From Begonia masoniana (Eukaryota; Streptophyta; Magnoliopsida; Cucurbitales; Begoniaceae), in the NCBI GenBank assembly GCA_022432975.1, contig CM039508.1, positions 26,857,999 to 26,921,998 on the forward strand: a stretch of DNA of 64,000 nucleotides, given 5' to 3'. The notes under the pieces were generated by a model that did no database searches, was not told where the DNA came from, and was given only the letters and a program-made list of their open reading frames with translations. The stretch's first letter is position 1. Each line of letters opens with the position of its first letter. The position numbers and the translations under genes are program-made. Below, piece by piece: positions 54,915 through 64,000 of this stretch.

Positions 54915-56358
54915 TGTTGACACGAAATCCCTTAGAAAAGGGTCCGTGTGTTACCCACAAAATATTCAAGAAGTGCTCGGGTGGAAGTGTTGTGCAAAAC
55001 CAAAAATAAAGATAAGAAAATGGCAAGAAATATAACTAAATGCGTAGGTACCTTGTGAGTGCAACGTGGCCGAATGGAATATGCATGGTGAGGGCATGAA
55101 ATGTGGAGAAAACAAAAGAAAGAGATGAAGACAAAGAGTGTGTGAAATGGTGAAGAAATAAAAGATCAAATGAAGAGAAAATGCAATAACATAAATAGTC
55201 GAGTGTGTGGAAGTGATGGCCAAATTTAAAGGTGATAAAGTGTGTGAAGTGTAGCGAACATGATAGAAATAGAAATACCTTCGGCGGATCCAAAGATCTA
55301 TCTTACGTTTTACGCTCTTGGATAAACAATTTTTCTGTAGGAAAAACGACCACCTAGGGCCTAGGTTTTCTTCCTCAACTCCTAATCCCGATGGAAAAGG
55401 CGAGGGAATAGATAAGAGTTAACCTAGCAACCTGAATGCTAGGCTAACAATGGAGGGCTACTCCACCTGATTCAAAGAATTAAGGAAAAATCCAAAGCAC
55501 CAAGCTTCGAGAGAAATAGAGATTTTATTGATTTGGCAAGAAGTTGTGTACAAACACCAATGCCATGCTTAAATAGACAACCTAGGGGGATTAGGGTTTG
55601 GCAAGGATGAATTTGGACTATTGGATTTGAAGAAAATTGATCATTGGCCGAGGAGGGGCAATCAGCGAGCAGCACGCGCCAATCAGCGAACAGCGCGCGC
55701 CAATCAGCGAACAACAGCGCGCACCTTGTCAGCAATCCGCACGCGCCTCGATGGCCAACCTGGGCACGCCAACTCAGCGTCATCGCAGCGCTCCAGCACG
55801 CTCCCTAGTGCGTGCCTGCCCGCACCCTTCCGCCTGCCCGCGCGTTTCCAGCTGTGCGGCCTGGATGTTGCCCGAGCCAAAACTTGACCAATGGTCGATT
55901 TTTGTCCAAGTCACCAATCCATATTGCAACCCACATTTGTACCTGCAAAATCATACCTTTAATTTTGGTCTTTTCTTTGGAACGAGGCTTCCGTTGGGCT
56001 CCATTTGTCGTAAGGCTTTTTCCTTTGAAAAATTTGTTGAATTTCTTCAACCCAAAATCCACCACATACATCTAACTCTAACCACACAATCTAATGCATG
56101 ATATGCAAATATATAATAATCCATACAAAAAGGCTAGAGTATGCCAAATGAGTTTGAAAAATAAAAATTACAAATTAATGGCCCGGGAAGACAAATTCCC
56201 ATGGGCCGAGTCGTGCCTTCCTCCAAGTGCTCCAAGTTGAATTTCCACCACGATCATCAACTACCTGCAATAAAAAATAATAATTTCCATTAGTTAATTT
56301 GTTAATTAATTCATGGGCCTCAGGTTGTGACCGGGTTATGGGCCTTGTTGGCACGTCA
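54915..56358 (-). repeat. 3' LTR of element E (about 1444 bp)
   Basis: On the minus strand it starts TGACGTGCC right after CCCGGAGAGGA and ends GTGTCAACA. It shows the acceptor look-alike TTATTGCAG|GTAGTTGATG and GGGAATTTGTCTTCCC, both shared with A, F and G. A GC-rich part (55640-55870) contains three tandem units of about 21 bp built on CAATCAGCGAACAGCGCGCG. No partner LTR is available, so the outer edge is moderately certain. Confidence 0.72.
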
Positions 56359-56440
56359 TCCTCTCCGGGTGGCTGAGGATTTGACCTCAAATCCATTGGT
56401 TCAGCTACCTCTTTAAAAACCTCATTTTCCATGCGACGGG

Positions 56441-57200
56441 TCAACAATTGGGCACTAAAGGTGGGAACAAGTAGAAATGGGGTGGTCTTATTAAATTTTC
56501 TTTGGCGAAGGTGGAAAATTTGAATTCGATAACTACTTCGGAGGGCGATTGCTCAATGATGGGGTGAAATTTTCCAAAGTAGCTGAATCCAACGAGTAGT
56601 GAAGTGGAAATGCTATAGTCCTCCGACCAAAGAAGTGATCCATTTACTCTTAAGACCTCAAAGGTAACTTTTCGCACCAATTGAACCTTAACTCTAGTTC
56701 TATGGTAGAATTTGTGGTAGTCACAAGGTGGGATCAATCGTTTTGGTGAGTCTCCCAATGGTAAGATACGGCGTTTGTTGATCTCAAAGGGAGGGAAAAT
56801 CCTATTTATGGGCACGTTTCTAAGAAATGTAGGAAGGAAATAGATAGGCTCAAGGCCTTAGGCTAACTTCTTCCCAATTCTTGGAGCTTGTGGGGGAACT
56901 TCTTCTAAATTTGGAAAGGAAAGGAATGGGGCAATAATCATACTACCTAGTCCAAAAATAGTCTCTTCATTTATCTCCTCTTTCTTTTGAAACCACAAGG
57001 GTACTTCTTCCAAAGGTATCTCTTTGCTATATAAGGGATTGGAATACCATTTAATGGGAGACGACATCTATTCATCGTACAAGGGATTGTCATGCCAATT
57101 GATAAGAGAGGGTTCTTGTTCCCTTGACGATACCAATCCGAGCTCTGATATTAAAAGATTTTCCTTAAGTTGTCCTTCCTTACAAATGGCCTCTGCACTA
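56441..57200 (-). pseudogene. Unrecognised downstream domain of element E (domain X)
   Basis: The frame stays open from protease into this part except for a TAG near 57068 and a TAA near 56858. It has two NPLY(D/S) motifs (WHDNPLYDE, WYSNPLYSKEIPLEEVPLWF), then INEETIFGLGSMIIAPFLSF, RNVPINRIFPPFEINKRR, VNGSLLWSEDYSISTSLLVG and FSYFGKFHPIIEQSPSEVV, ending PPLVPNC. It sits where RT would begin. I recognise no RT, RNase H, integrase or chromodomain motif and do not assign a function. Two stops over about 250 codons suggest it was coding until recently. Confidence 0.6.
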
Positions 57201-58839
57201 CCCACTTGCTCGGTGGTCATCGGTAGCAACTTGATTTTCCTTCCTCCATAGTCAAAAGTGTAACGGTTGAGGAATCCATCATAATGAACTCGGCGGTCAT
57301 AATGCCATGGTCTCCCTAATAAAATATGGCTGGCAGTCATTGGGACAACGTTGCAAACGACCGAGTCATTATATTTTCCTATAGTGAAATTGACGGTAAC
57401 TTGCTTAGTTATCACATGTTCATTCCTATCGTCTAACCAATTAAGTTTGTAGGGTGTAGGGTGGATATTGGTTTCTAACCCCAATTTATCGACCATGTCT
57501 TGGGAGGCCGCATTGATGCAACTTCCTCCATCAATGATTAATGAGCAGACCTTGTCTTTAACGGCGCATCGACTATGGAAAAGATTTTCACGTTGACAAT
57601 CCTTGTCCACGTTTTTAGACATTAAAGCCCGTCTTATAACCAGTAGTAGAGGTCCTTCTTGAGGCGTGCATTCATCAGCCTCTTCATCACTTTCTTCTAC
57701 TACTTCTTCCTTCTTCATTTTATTGTATTGACCTTCGTCGTCTTCACTCTCCCATTCACCCGTAGACTCTTTAATGACCATCACACGGCGGTTGGTGCAC
57801 TCATTAGCATAATGTCCTTTTCCTAGGCATTTAAAGCATTGGACATCACGTATTCTTGGTCCTTTTGGTTGGTTATCTTGAGTTTTGTTCGTAGGTGGGG
57901 GATTGTGAGGGGTGTTTGATCCTTTTGGAGGCCCATTTCGATTGAAAGGTTTCTATTCTTCTTGTCTTGGAGTAATCCTGTAGGAATTATAATTTCTTGG
58001 TGGGAATTTGTTAGGAAGGTCGGTCTTACGCTTCCTCTTTAATTGCATCTCCACCGTGAGAGACAATTGTATGACTATATCCATGGCCTCCAATTGCTGT
58101 ATTTCTACGGCATCACCTATGTCTCGATTTAAGCCTTTTATAAATCTAGCGATGAGTTGTTCCTCAGGTTCATCAATTGCACATCGCATGTTGAGTGTTT
58201 CAAATTCGGTAAGATATTCATCTACCGTGAGGCTATTTTGTTTAAGATTGTGGAGTTAATGAAAGAGTTCATGTTTATAGTGTCGGGGGACGAACCTATG
58301 GTGCATTAATTCCTTCATGGAAGTCCAAGTTGTAACGGGGTAACCTAGGGTTCTCATTCGTTGGGCTTTGAGGTTGGACCACCACAGTGCGGCGTGGCCT
58401 GTAAGTTCAAGAGAGGCGAGTTGGATTTTAACTCGTTCGGAATAGTCGTGGCACTCAAAAACTCTTTCAACCTTATCAACCCAATCTTAATATGTGTGCC
58501 CGTCACACGTTCCATTGAAAGGGGGAATGGTTATCTTAATGTTGCAGAAGTCGTCGTTGTCCCTACGACGATTTGGGCGATACTCTTCATCGTCTCTGGT
58601 CCAATCCTCATCCTCCGAATAATAACTTGATCTCTTTCTTTGGGGCTCAGCCCATTCTTCTTCCTCTAGGGGTTGTGGGAAAGGATTTCTACGTCTAGGA
58701 CGTTCGGGAATAATCCTAGAGGATGTCTCTCGTGAAGGATTTCATTCTTGGGATTCTCTACGGGGATGGTTTGTCATAAGTGATTGGACTTGTTGGGTAA
58801 GGGTGTTAACTAAGCCCGTTAAGGCATTGATTTGGCCTT
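57201..58839 (-). pseudogene. gag: Gag and protease of element E
   Basis: A single frame with few stops reads QINALTGLVNTLTQQVQSL, an arginine/glutamate-rich linker, and the gag core: ITIPPFNGTCDGHTY, VKIQLASLELTGHAALWWSN, FVPRHYKHELFH, VDEYLTEFETLNMRCAIDEP and LIARFIKGLNRDIGDAVEIQ. An intact zinc knuckle CFKCLGKGHYANEC follows (about 57800). The acidic linker leads to protease SLIIDGGSCINAASQDM (about 57530), then VTVNFTIGKYNDSVVCNVVP and GGRKIKLLPMTTEQV. The frame is the same as domain X. The 57068-57784 frame alone is 238 codons. Confidence 0.88.
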
Positions 58840-59089
58840 TGTAACGCCCCAAATTAATAAACCCGGTTTGTTAATCACATACGCTGACTGTATTAAGAAA
58901 ATTCTAGGGAAATTTAAAATTTCCACTCAACGGCTAAAATTTGACATTATTTAAAAAAAACATCAAAAACTTGCAACGGAAAAACATTTGTGTAAAACAG
59001 TGTCTTTACAAAAACAGACTAGAGAATTCTTACTATTAAAATAAGACCATAAGGAAAACATTCGAAACTTCTCGGAGACATTTGCAGTT

Positions 59090-59720
59090 AGCTCGACGTT
59101 ATTGTCAATCTAGCGCCTACAGAGTTTGTCAACTCCGACCTTGGACAACATGCCCGTCTACGGCTCTGCACGACGAACTCTGGACAAGCGACTTTGGACG
59201 ACTAGCTCTGAACAAGCGACTTTGGACAATATCGCTACAAACAACATTAATTTAAACGACAACGTTTTGGATAACAATACTCTGGACGACAACTTTGGAC
59301 GATGATTCATCCATTGTTCTCTAAGACAATGTACTTATGACTTTGGACTACTGTTCCTCTCGTCCACGGCTACATAGGTTTAACGTCTACGGATTTTCGT
59401 CCACAGACTTACTTAAGTTTTATCGTCCACGGGCCATGTGACTTTATCGTCCACGGGCCACGTGACCTCATTACTCACGGTTTACAAAGACTCATCGTCC
59501 ACAGACTAAAGTCCATAGACTTACTTAAACTCATCGTCCACAGATCACGTGACTTTATCGTCCACGAGTCACGTGATTTTGGACGATGTTCCAATCCCTG
59601 ACTTTGGACGACTACACTTGTCCACAGAATAAGCAACTGTTTTCACCTTCGACTCTGGACGATATGCTTGTCCACGACTTTTGACGACTACTTTGGACGA
59701 TGCATTCGTCCACACAACCC
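59090..59720 (-). repeat. GGACGA / CGTCCAC word cluster in LTR J
   Basis: Dozens of GGACGAC, TTTGGACGA, CGTCCAC and CACGTGAC words occur in both orientations without a fixed period, partly as inverted pairs such as CGTCCACGGGCCACGTGAC. The cluster lies in the LTR interval that holds other short-word clusters in related LTRs. Confidence 0.8.
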
Positions 59721-60234
59721 TGAATCCAGACTCAGACAAAACACACTATCTGACACTCACAATACACAAGACCTCTTTCGACAAAACACAAGTACTATTT
59801 CCAGAGAGTTTTCAATCCAAAATCAAAACATTAAAATTCATCACTGTCAATTGAAACTCAGTCAAATCCACACTCCCAGCAAAAACAACACTAATTGGTG
59901 GACAATTCTGACAACAAGAGGACTTATAGAATTTCAACAGCAACCATTTAAAACACCATAAATCCATTTCTTACACAATTTCAGAAAAGAACTTCAGTTA
60001 AAACCAACCATGTTTCATAATCAGGATAATCTCAAAAACATGTTAAAACATTAAAACTACTACTGTTATTAAAATCCTCAGCGCACTTCAACAAAACACT
60101 TGTCCACTAAGACTTCACATACTGACATTAGTTAAATCGCCTCATCAGTGCACCAAACCGTTGCATAGATGTGCTCCATCAACTTCGCCTATCCTTTTAT
60201 AAACTCAGAGAAATCAACTATTGAAACCTCAGCA

Positions 60235-60761
60235 CCTACATCACAAAACTCATCTATTAGCCTAATGCTAAATAAGTAGAACATAATGAAATGCAATGTT
60301 GAATCATAAATCCTATTCATGCAGTTTCTACTTTCACAACTCAGTTATATCTGTTCTCTGTTGATCCCTCTGTACAATGGGAAGTGGATCAATTTCCCAA
60401 GGTCTACATCCTCTACTCATTTAAGGGGCAGATTAGTTCCTTTAGTAGCTGATCTGATCCCTCTGTTCGATGGGAAGTGGATCAACTTTCCCAAAGTCTA
60501 CATCCTCTACTCGATTAAGGGGCGGATTAGTTCCCTTAATAGTTTGTCTGATTTAAACTGCTCATGTCTTTCCATGCCATTACATGTAAATTCTTTTTCG
60601 TGTTCTTTCATAAACATGATGCATGACATACTGAAAACATACAAAACAAGCATAAACCCTACTGTTTTGTGATGTAGGCCCGAAGGCACACACACATACT
60701 CTACTTACCTGGCTTCTTGGAAATGTTTGGTTGCAAGCTACTTCGTGGGTTTCGCTCGAAC
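60235..60761 (-). promoter_or_regulatory. Splice-like and inverted-repeat leader module, LTR J
   Basis: In LTR orientation TTTTAG ends at 60762, a 53-nt exon-like block (60761-60709) ends CCAG, and GTAAGT starts at 60708. The acceptor-like GTGATGTAG ends at 60236, giving a 473-nt intron-like stretch. Arms 60664-60678 and 60235-60249 are a perfect 15-nt inverted repeat (CCTACATCACAAAAC), the longest found. The second arm covers the acceptor. Confidence 0.6.
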
Positions 60762-62084
60762 CTAAAACCATAAACCGAGCATTACTTAACTTCATTTTAA
60801 ACTATCCAAAAATTTTAGGGAAACTAGTTTGGAAGCTCTGTTCTTCGTACATTCCCGATTCATTACAAAACCGAACTCAACTCTCACTTACAGCATTCTC
60901 AAAATACGCATCTACAACCCCCTCTATTATCTATAATCACTAAAACAGCGAGAAATCGAAGTAAAACTCACCTAAGTCGAAGAAGAATCAGAGAGAAAAA
61001 TCGCCTCGAGGAACCTGCTGAGCTTGAATGCCAAAAGAGGGAAAAATGGAAACAGTGGCGGGTAAACCTTCATTAAACCCTCCACTTATAACACTTGCTT
61101 CACAATTACACAAATGCCCTTGGCTAACCAACTTTAACCTATTTAAGCAACCAATCAAATTTACTTAATTCTATAAAAATAAAAGTCACAAAATGTTGCT
61201 AATAAAAATCAAGGCTGACAATTACCGGTTGCTACAGCCTTGCATGCCACCTTGCATGCTAGTTTCACCCTCATTATGTGTGTGTTTGGGAGGAGGAGTG
61301 TTCCTGTAACACCCAAATTTTTGGGACGATGGATTTTATTTACGGGCCTCCAATTTTGTTGTATAGTGTTCCTAATTCATAGAAGTAGTAAGTTAAGCCC
61401 GTTTCGCACGCGGGAAGTTTTTGTGGGACCCCATGGATTTATGAGAATTTTGGTGAATTTTAGTTGTTTGGGGAACACCAAATTACAAGATAAACTAAAG
61501 AAATTAGGTTAAGGATTAATAGGAAGGGCGGATTGGTAATTGTGCATGTAAAATATTAAAATAAAACCTAAAATCTTTTCTCTCCTCACGTTTCTTCCTC
61601 GATCCAACCGACTCCCTCCTCTCCCACGACACTTCCTCCCTCTCTGGCGTCCTCCCTCTTACCAGCAACCGAACCCTCTCTGACAACCGATTCTCTTCCC
61701 CGTTTTCTTCAAGATTTCATCCCTAGGTAAGTCTTAAATAGTTTATTTGTTGAGCTATGGTCTTGGGGATTGTTATTTATTAAGTTTTGGTTGGAGTTGT
61801 TGGGGGGGAGTTATAGGTTTTGTTAGGAAACGTTTTGGCTATCAAATTTATAGTTGTTTATGATGTAGTATTGATGATCGTTGGTTGGCTCATTGATTTT
61901 GGTGGTTGGGAGTAGTAAATGTTAATAATGTTAGGTTAGTTTCATTTATGCACACCAAGTATTCGATAAAATGCCCGAATAGAATAAGTTAGATTTCTAG
62001 GAAACCTCTTTAGCTAAGATTTTGCTAGTTTTGAATTTAGATTATTTAGGGTTGATTTTAACATCGAAATATGAAATGTCATAG

Positions 62085-62781
62085 GTGAAAGAGCTTAAGG
62101 TGAAGACACGACGTCGCTAAGGAGCCCAGGTAAGTGAGTGATTAGGATTTCCAGCCACTAAGGCCCTACATCGCAAGGATACTAGGAATATTTGTTTGAG
62201 TGATTGTTGACGACTATGTCTTGTCGTAAGCCATGATTTGATGAATTTGAGTAGAGTGCTATGTTATGATACATGATATTTTGTTTGTCCTCATAGTATG
62301 TCATTTCCATGTGAATCCATATTCATGCATCATGTGCACGTTTATATGACCAAGTTAAGAATGTGAAATGTTTATGTAAGCATGATTAAGTGTGGAACGG
62401 GGTGAATTGGCCATGTGTATATTCACAAGATTTTTGTACGGTTCACGAATCCTCCTGCTGGTGGGGGCCGGACTGGTAGGAAGACTCGCGGATCCTTCCG
62501 CTGGTTGGGGCCGGGTTGATACTGCACGATAGTTCGCGGATCCTTCCGCTAGTGGGGACCAGACTAGTCGTTACTACTATTGTCCATTTGGACCACGATT
62601 ATGTTCCCTTGCCTTTTTCCCCGTGTCCTCTCTTAATTTATGCCAAGTAAATGATGAATAAGAAAATGACCACGAACACGAACATGTCTATTGTGAAGTA
62701 TGCATTCATGAACTTTTATATACAATTGTGTTGCACTCCTTACTAAGTATTAGATTTATAGTTTGAACCTTATGATGTAGG
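62085..62781 (+). promoter_or_regulatory. Splice-like and inverted-repeat leader module, LTR M
   Basis: GTCATAG ends at 62084; a 45-nt exon-like block ends CCCAG at 62129; GTAAGT follows at 62130. The intron-like stretch of 651 nt has TTACTAAG, a branch-point look-alike, near 62740 and ends GATGTAG at 62780. Arms CCTACATC (62165-62172) and GATGTAGG (62774-62781) are perfectly complementary over 8 nt. Confidence 0.58.
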
Positions 62782-63237
62782 TGACGAGTTGGAAAGTGAG
62801 GATCTCAATCCAAGTTACAATGTCTAAGAGAGGTTGTTGGATTGTACTCGTGGCGGTGTTTGTGGCTGGGTGGCGTTTTGACCCGAGGATGGTATTCTTA
62901 ATAAGATTTGGTAAAATTTTACGCTATAGAAGTTTATGTAAAAGGATTTCTATAGGATTATCGTAGCATGACAGGTGCTAGGATGTTTATTGGTTTTTCC
63001 TACGTTTTAGGATGAATTTGTGTCTAAAGGATTTTCACTTGTTTTGTCTTCCGCTACGGTCTAAATGTTTTGGTTCACGTTTGATACTCAATGATGGTTG
63101 ATTTGGAGAATTTAAACTTCTCATTTGGATGATTTTAAAATGGGTTTTGATTGATGAAATTTAAGGGGTTGGAATGAGTTGCTGTATGCTGTTCTGGTGT
63201 ATCTGAAGCTTTATTTCCATATGTTTGTTGACGGCCA

Positions 63238-63440
63238 AAGAATGTGTCGTTCGATCGGCAAGGGCTGCGATCGATCGGCAGATTGGTTTTGTCAATTTTA
63301 GAATTCCAGAGGAGGTGCCGAACGATCGGCGGAGATCGCGATCGTTCGACTGTAAGGATTTAGTGGGGCGATCGATCGGCTGAGTAATATTTAGAGGGGG
63401 CGAACGATCGGCTATTTTAGCCGATCAATCGACCCTGCAT
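63238..63440 (+). repeat. GATCG palindrome cluster in LTR M
   Basis: About eight CGATCG/GAACGATCGGC-like words in both orientations lie in 200 bp, resembling the cluster in LTR L and at the same place relative to the LTR end. Confidence 0.85.
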
Positions 63441-63699
63441 AATTCCCAATCTTGCCCCTTTTCTTTTCTCTTAAATCCGAGGATATCCTCCTCCAATTTT
63501 CCTTTGAGTTTTAAATATGTTTGAATTTAATCCCATGAGATTTCTAAATGAGTCTTATCTTGACTCTCGATGATATTAGCAGGTTTTCTTCCAAGTAGTT
63601 TTCTCTATGTTATGAATGTAAAAAAAAAAATGTGAGTCATGTATAGGAATAGGAACAAGTCTATGTGAGTCGCGGCCCGCTGGGTTTCGGGTCATGACA

Positions 63700-63762
63700 G
63701 TTCCGAACCCGATTTGGTTCTTGATGTGGGGTGTTATGTGCAAACCCACTTCTATTAGTCAT
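63700..63762 (-). pseudogene. gag: First codons of element E gag
   Basis: An ATG at 63762 (minus) opens a frame MTNRSGFAHNTPHQEPNRV that runs into the M insertion and continues at 61237-61304. That piece (EGETSMQGGMQGQ) is one frame off, so a small indel lies near 61270. The T-x-R-S-G start resembles MQTRSGAL of element A gag. Confidence 0.65.
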
Positions 63763-64000
63763 AGTTAAGTGTTTTGATGAAAATTCAAATTCTTGTCTAA
63801 ATTGTTCATCTTAATTGGTGATATGATTATCTTGTTTAATGTCTTAGATAAATTTGGCACTAAGGAATATTTCCTAGCTAAAACAATAAAAAAAATAAGG
63901 ATCATGCTCAATTAGAAAAACAACTTAATGATATCAATAACACTTAGCAAATTAACCATAGAAATGAATATTTTCAACAAGGTTCAATTACCACAATTTA
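63763..64000 (-). other. Upstream leader of element E, possible gag-like fragment at the edge
   Basis: The sequence is AT-rich with no clear LTR edge. Near 63904-63975 the plus strand reads DHAQLEKQLNDINNT and HRNEYFQQGS, which resembles the KQLNDINLKLEL part of element G gag. This may be a fragment of another gag in plus orientation, but it is too short to be sure. Confidence 0.3.

Larger units (their letters stand above)
58840..61236 (-). repeat. Solo LTR J (2397 bp), related to LTRs of I and C
   Basis: In plus orientation it starts TGTAACGCCCC and ends ACCGGTTGCTACA, with exact GCCTT duplications (58835-58839 and 61237-61241). It is inserted in element E gag. By its TGTAACGCCCC edge and colinearity with I and C it lies in minus orientation. 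It has a TTATAAGTGGAGGG box (about 61080, minus), a CTTAG|GTGAGT donor-like site near 60970, the splice-like module (60236-60761), and a GTCCAC/GGACGAC word cluster (59090-59720). Confidence 0.94.
61305..63699 (+). repeat. Solo LTR M (2395 bp)
   Basis: It starts TGTAACACCCAAA, ends GGGTCATGACA, and has exact GTTCC duplications (61300-61304 and 63700-63704). It is inserted in the N-terminal gag of element E. It contains a CTCTCCTCACG leader (about 61580), a CCCTAG|GTAAGTC donor-like site (about 61724), the splice-like module (62085-62781), three GCGGATCCT(T/C)CC blocks near 62445-62550, and a GATCG cluster near its end. No gene is present. Confidence 0.93.
54915..64000 (-). mobile_element. Element E: CRM-like gag-protease element lacking RT and integrase
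   Basis: The minus-strand order is gag (about 63762 downwards), protease, an unrecognised domain, a purine tract, and the 3' LTR (54915-56358). The frame continues across the LTR edge as GEDDVPTRPITRSQ, as in element A. No RT, RNase H or integrase motif occurs between the protease and the LTR. It is therefore non-autonomous. Two solo LTRs (J and M, each with exact duplications) interrupt its gag. Its 5' LTR is outside the window. Confidence 0.8.

Noticed and set aside
55621..56101. Open frames in the GC-rich part of the element E LTR with repeated ISEQ residues
   Set aside because: They come from three 21-bp tandem units in an LTR; no domain and no reason to expect a gene.

Overview
The window is a repeat-dense block of a plant (almost certainly angiosperm) nuclear genome; no host gene was found. 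The basis is: Ty3/gypsy chromovirus and Ty1/copia protein domains, primer-binding sites complementary to plant initiator tRNA-Met, and a Cassandra-type TRIM whose LTRs carry 5S rRNA-derived sequence. Almost every base belongs to an LTR retrotransposon, a solo LTR, or a tandem array inside an LTR. I name the elements by letter.

Layout, left to right. Element I (1-3428, minus, runs off the left edge; gag still open) sits in the integrase region of element D (3429-7058, plus, Tekay/Del-like pol end plus 3' LTR). Next comes a degenerate CRM-like chromovirus fragment (7059-8008). A copia element H (8116-16799, plus) is split by a non-coding LARD-like element F (9310-15355). The 5' LTR of a CRM-like element G starts at 16800 and is interrupted by element A (17722-39350, minus, CRM-like). 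A itself contains a complete Cassandra TRIM (18648-19497), a solo LTR K with about 79 copies of a 34/35-bp repeat (20374-23806), and a full-length Tekay-like element C (25848-35268). G resumes at 39351 (LTR end, PBS, leader, gag) and is split by Tekay-like element B (41279-52934), whose 5' LTR holds solo LTR L (49087-51493). G stops at 53838, where a D-family LTR begins (53839-54914). That LTR is broken by element E (54915 to the right edge, minus, a gag-protease element without reverse transcriptase), which carries solo LTRs J (58840-61236) and M (61305-63699).

Two protein lineages dominate. The B/C/D/I group has Tekay/Del-type polyproteins, a chromodomain-like tail and LTRs of about 2-2.8 kb. 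The A/E/G group has a chromoviral gag, a protease with the D-G-G-S-C core, and a frame that runs through the polypurine tract into the 3' LTR, as described for CRM elements. All polyproteins are broken except the visible part of I gag. Nesting is supported by exact 5-bp target-site duplications for C (TTGTA), B (TGGAG), Cassandra (CTTAA), K (TATAA), L (TTGAA), J (GCCTT) and M (GTTCC).

The most unusual signals are these. (1) The long LTRs D, J, I, C, L and M share a splice-signal layout: a 45-55-nt exon-like block, then GTAAGT, then an intron-like stretch of about 470-650 nt. An 8-15-nt inverted repeat joins the start of that stretch to its 3' splice site. (2) C in A and D in G are inserted at the same codon of the homologous protease region. 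(3) The two halves of G and D lie at opposite ends of the window in circularly permuted order, which suggests tandem duplication, a rearrangement or misassembly. (4) E has a long unrecognised reading frame where RT, RNase H and integrase should be. (5) Minisatellites inside LTRs differ in copy number between the two LTRs of one element.
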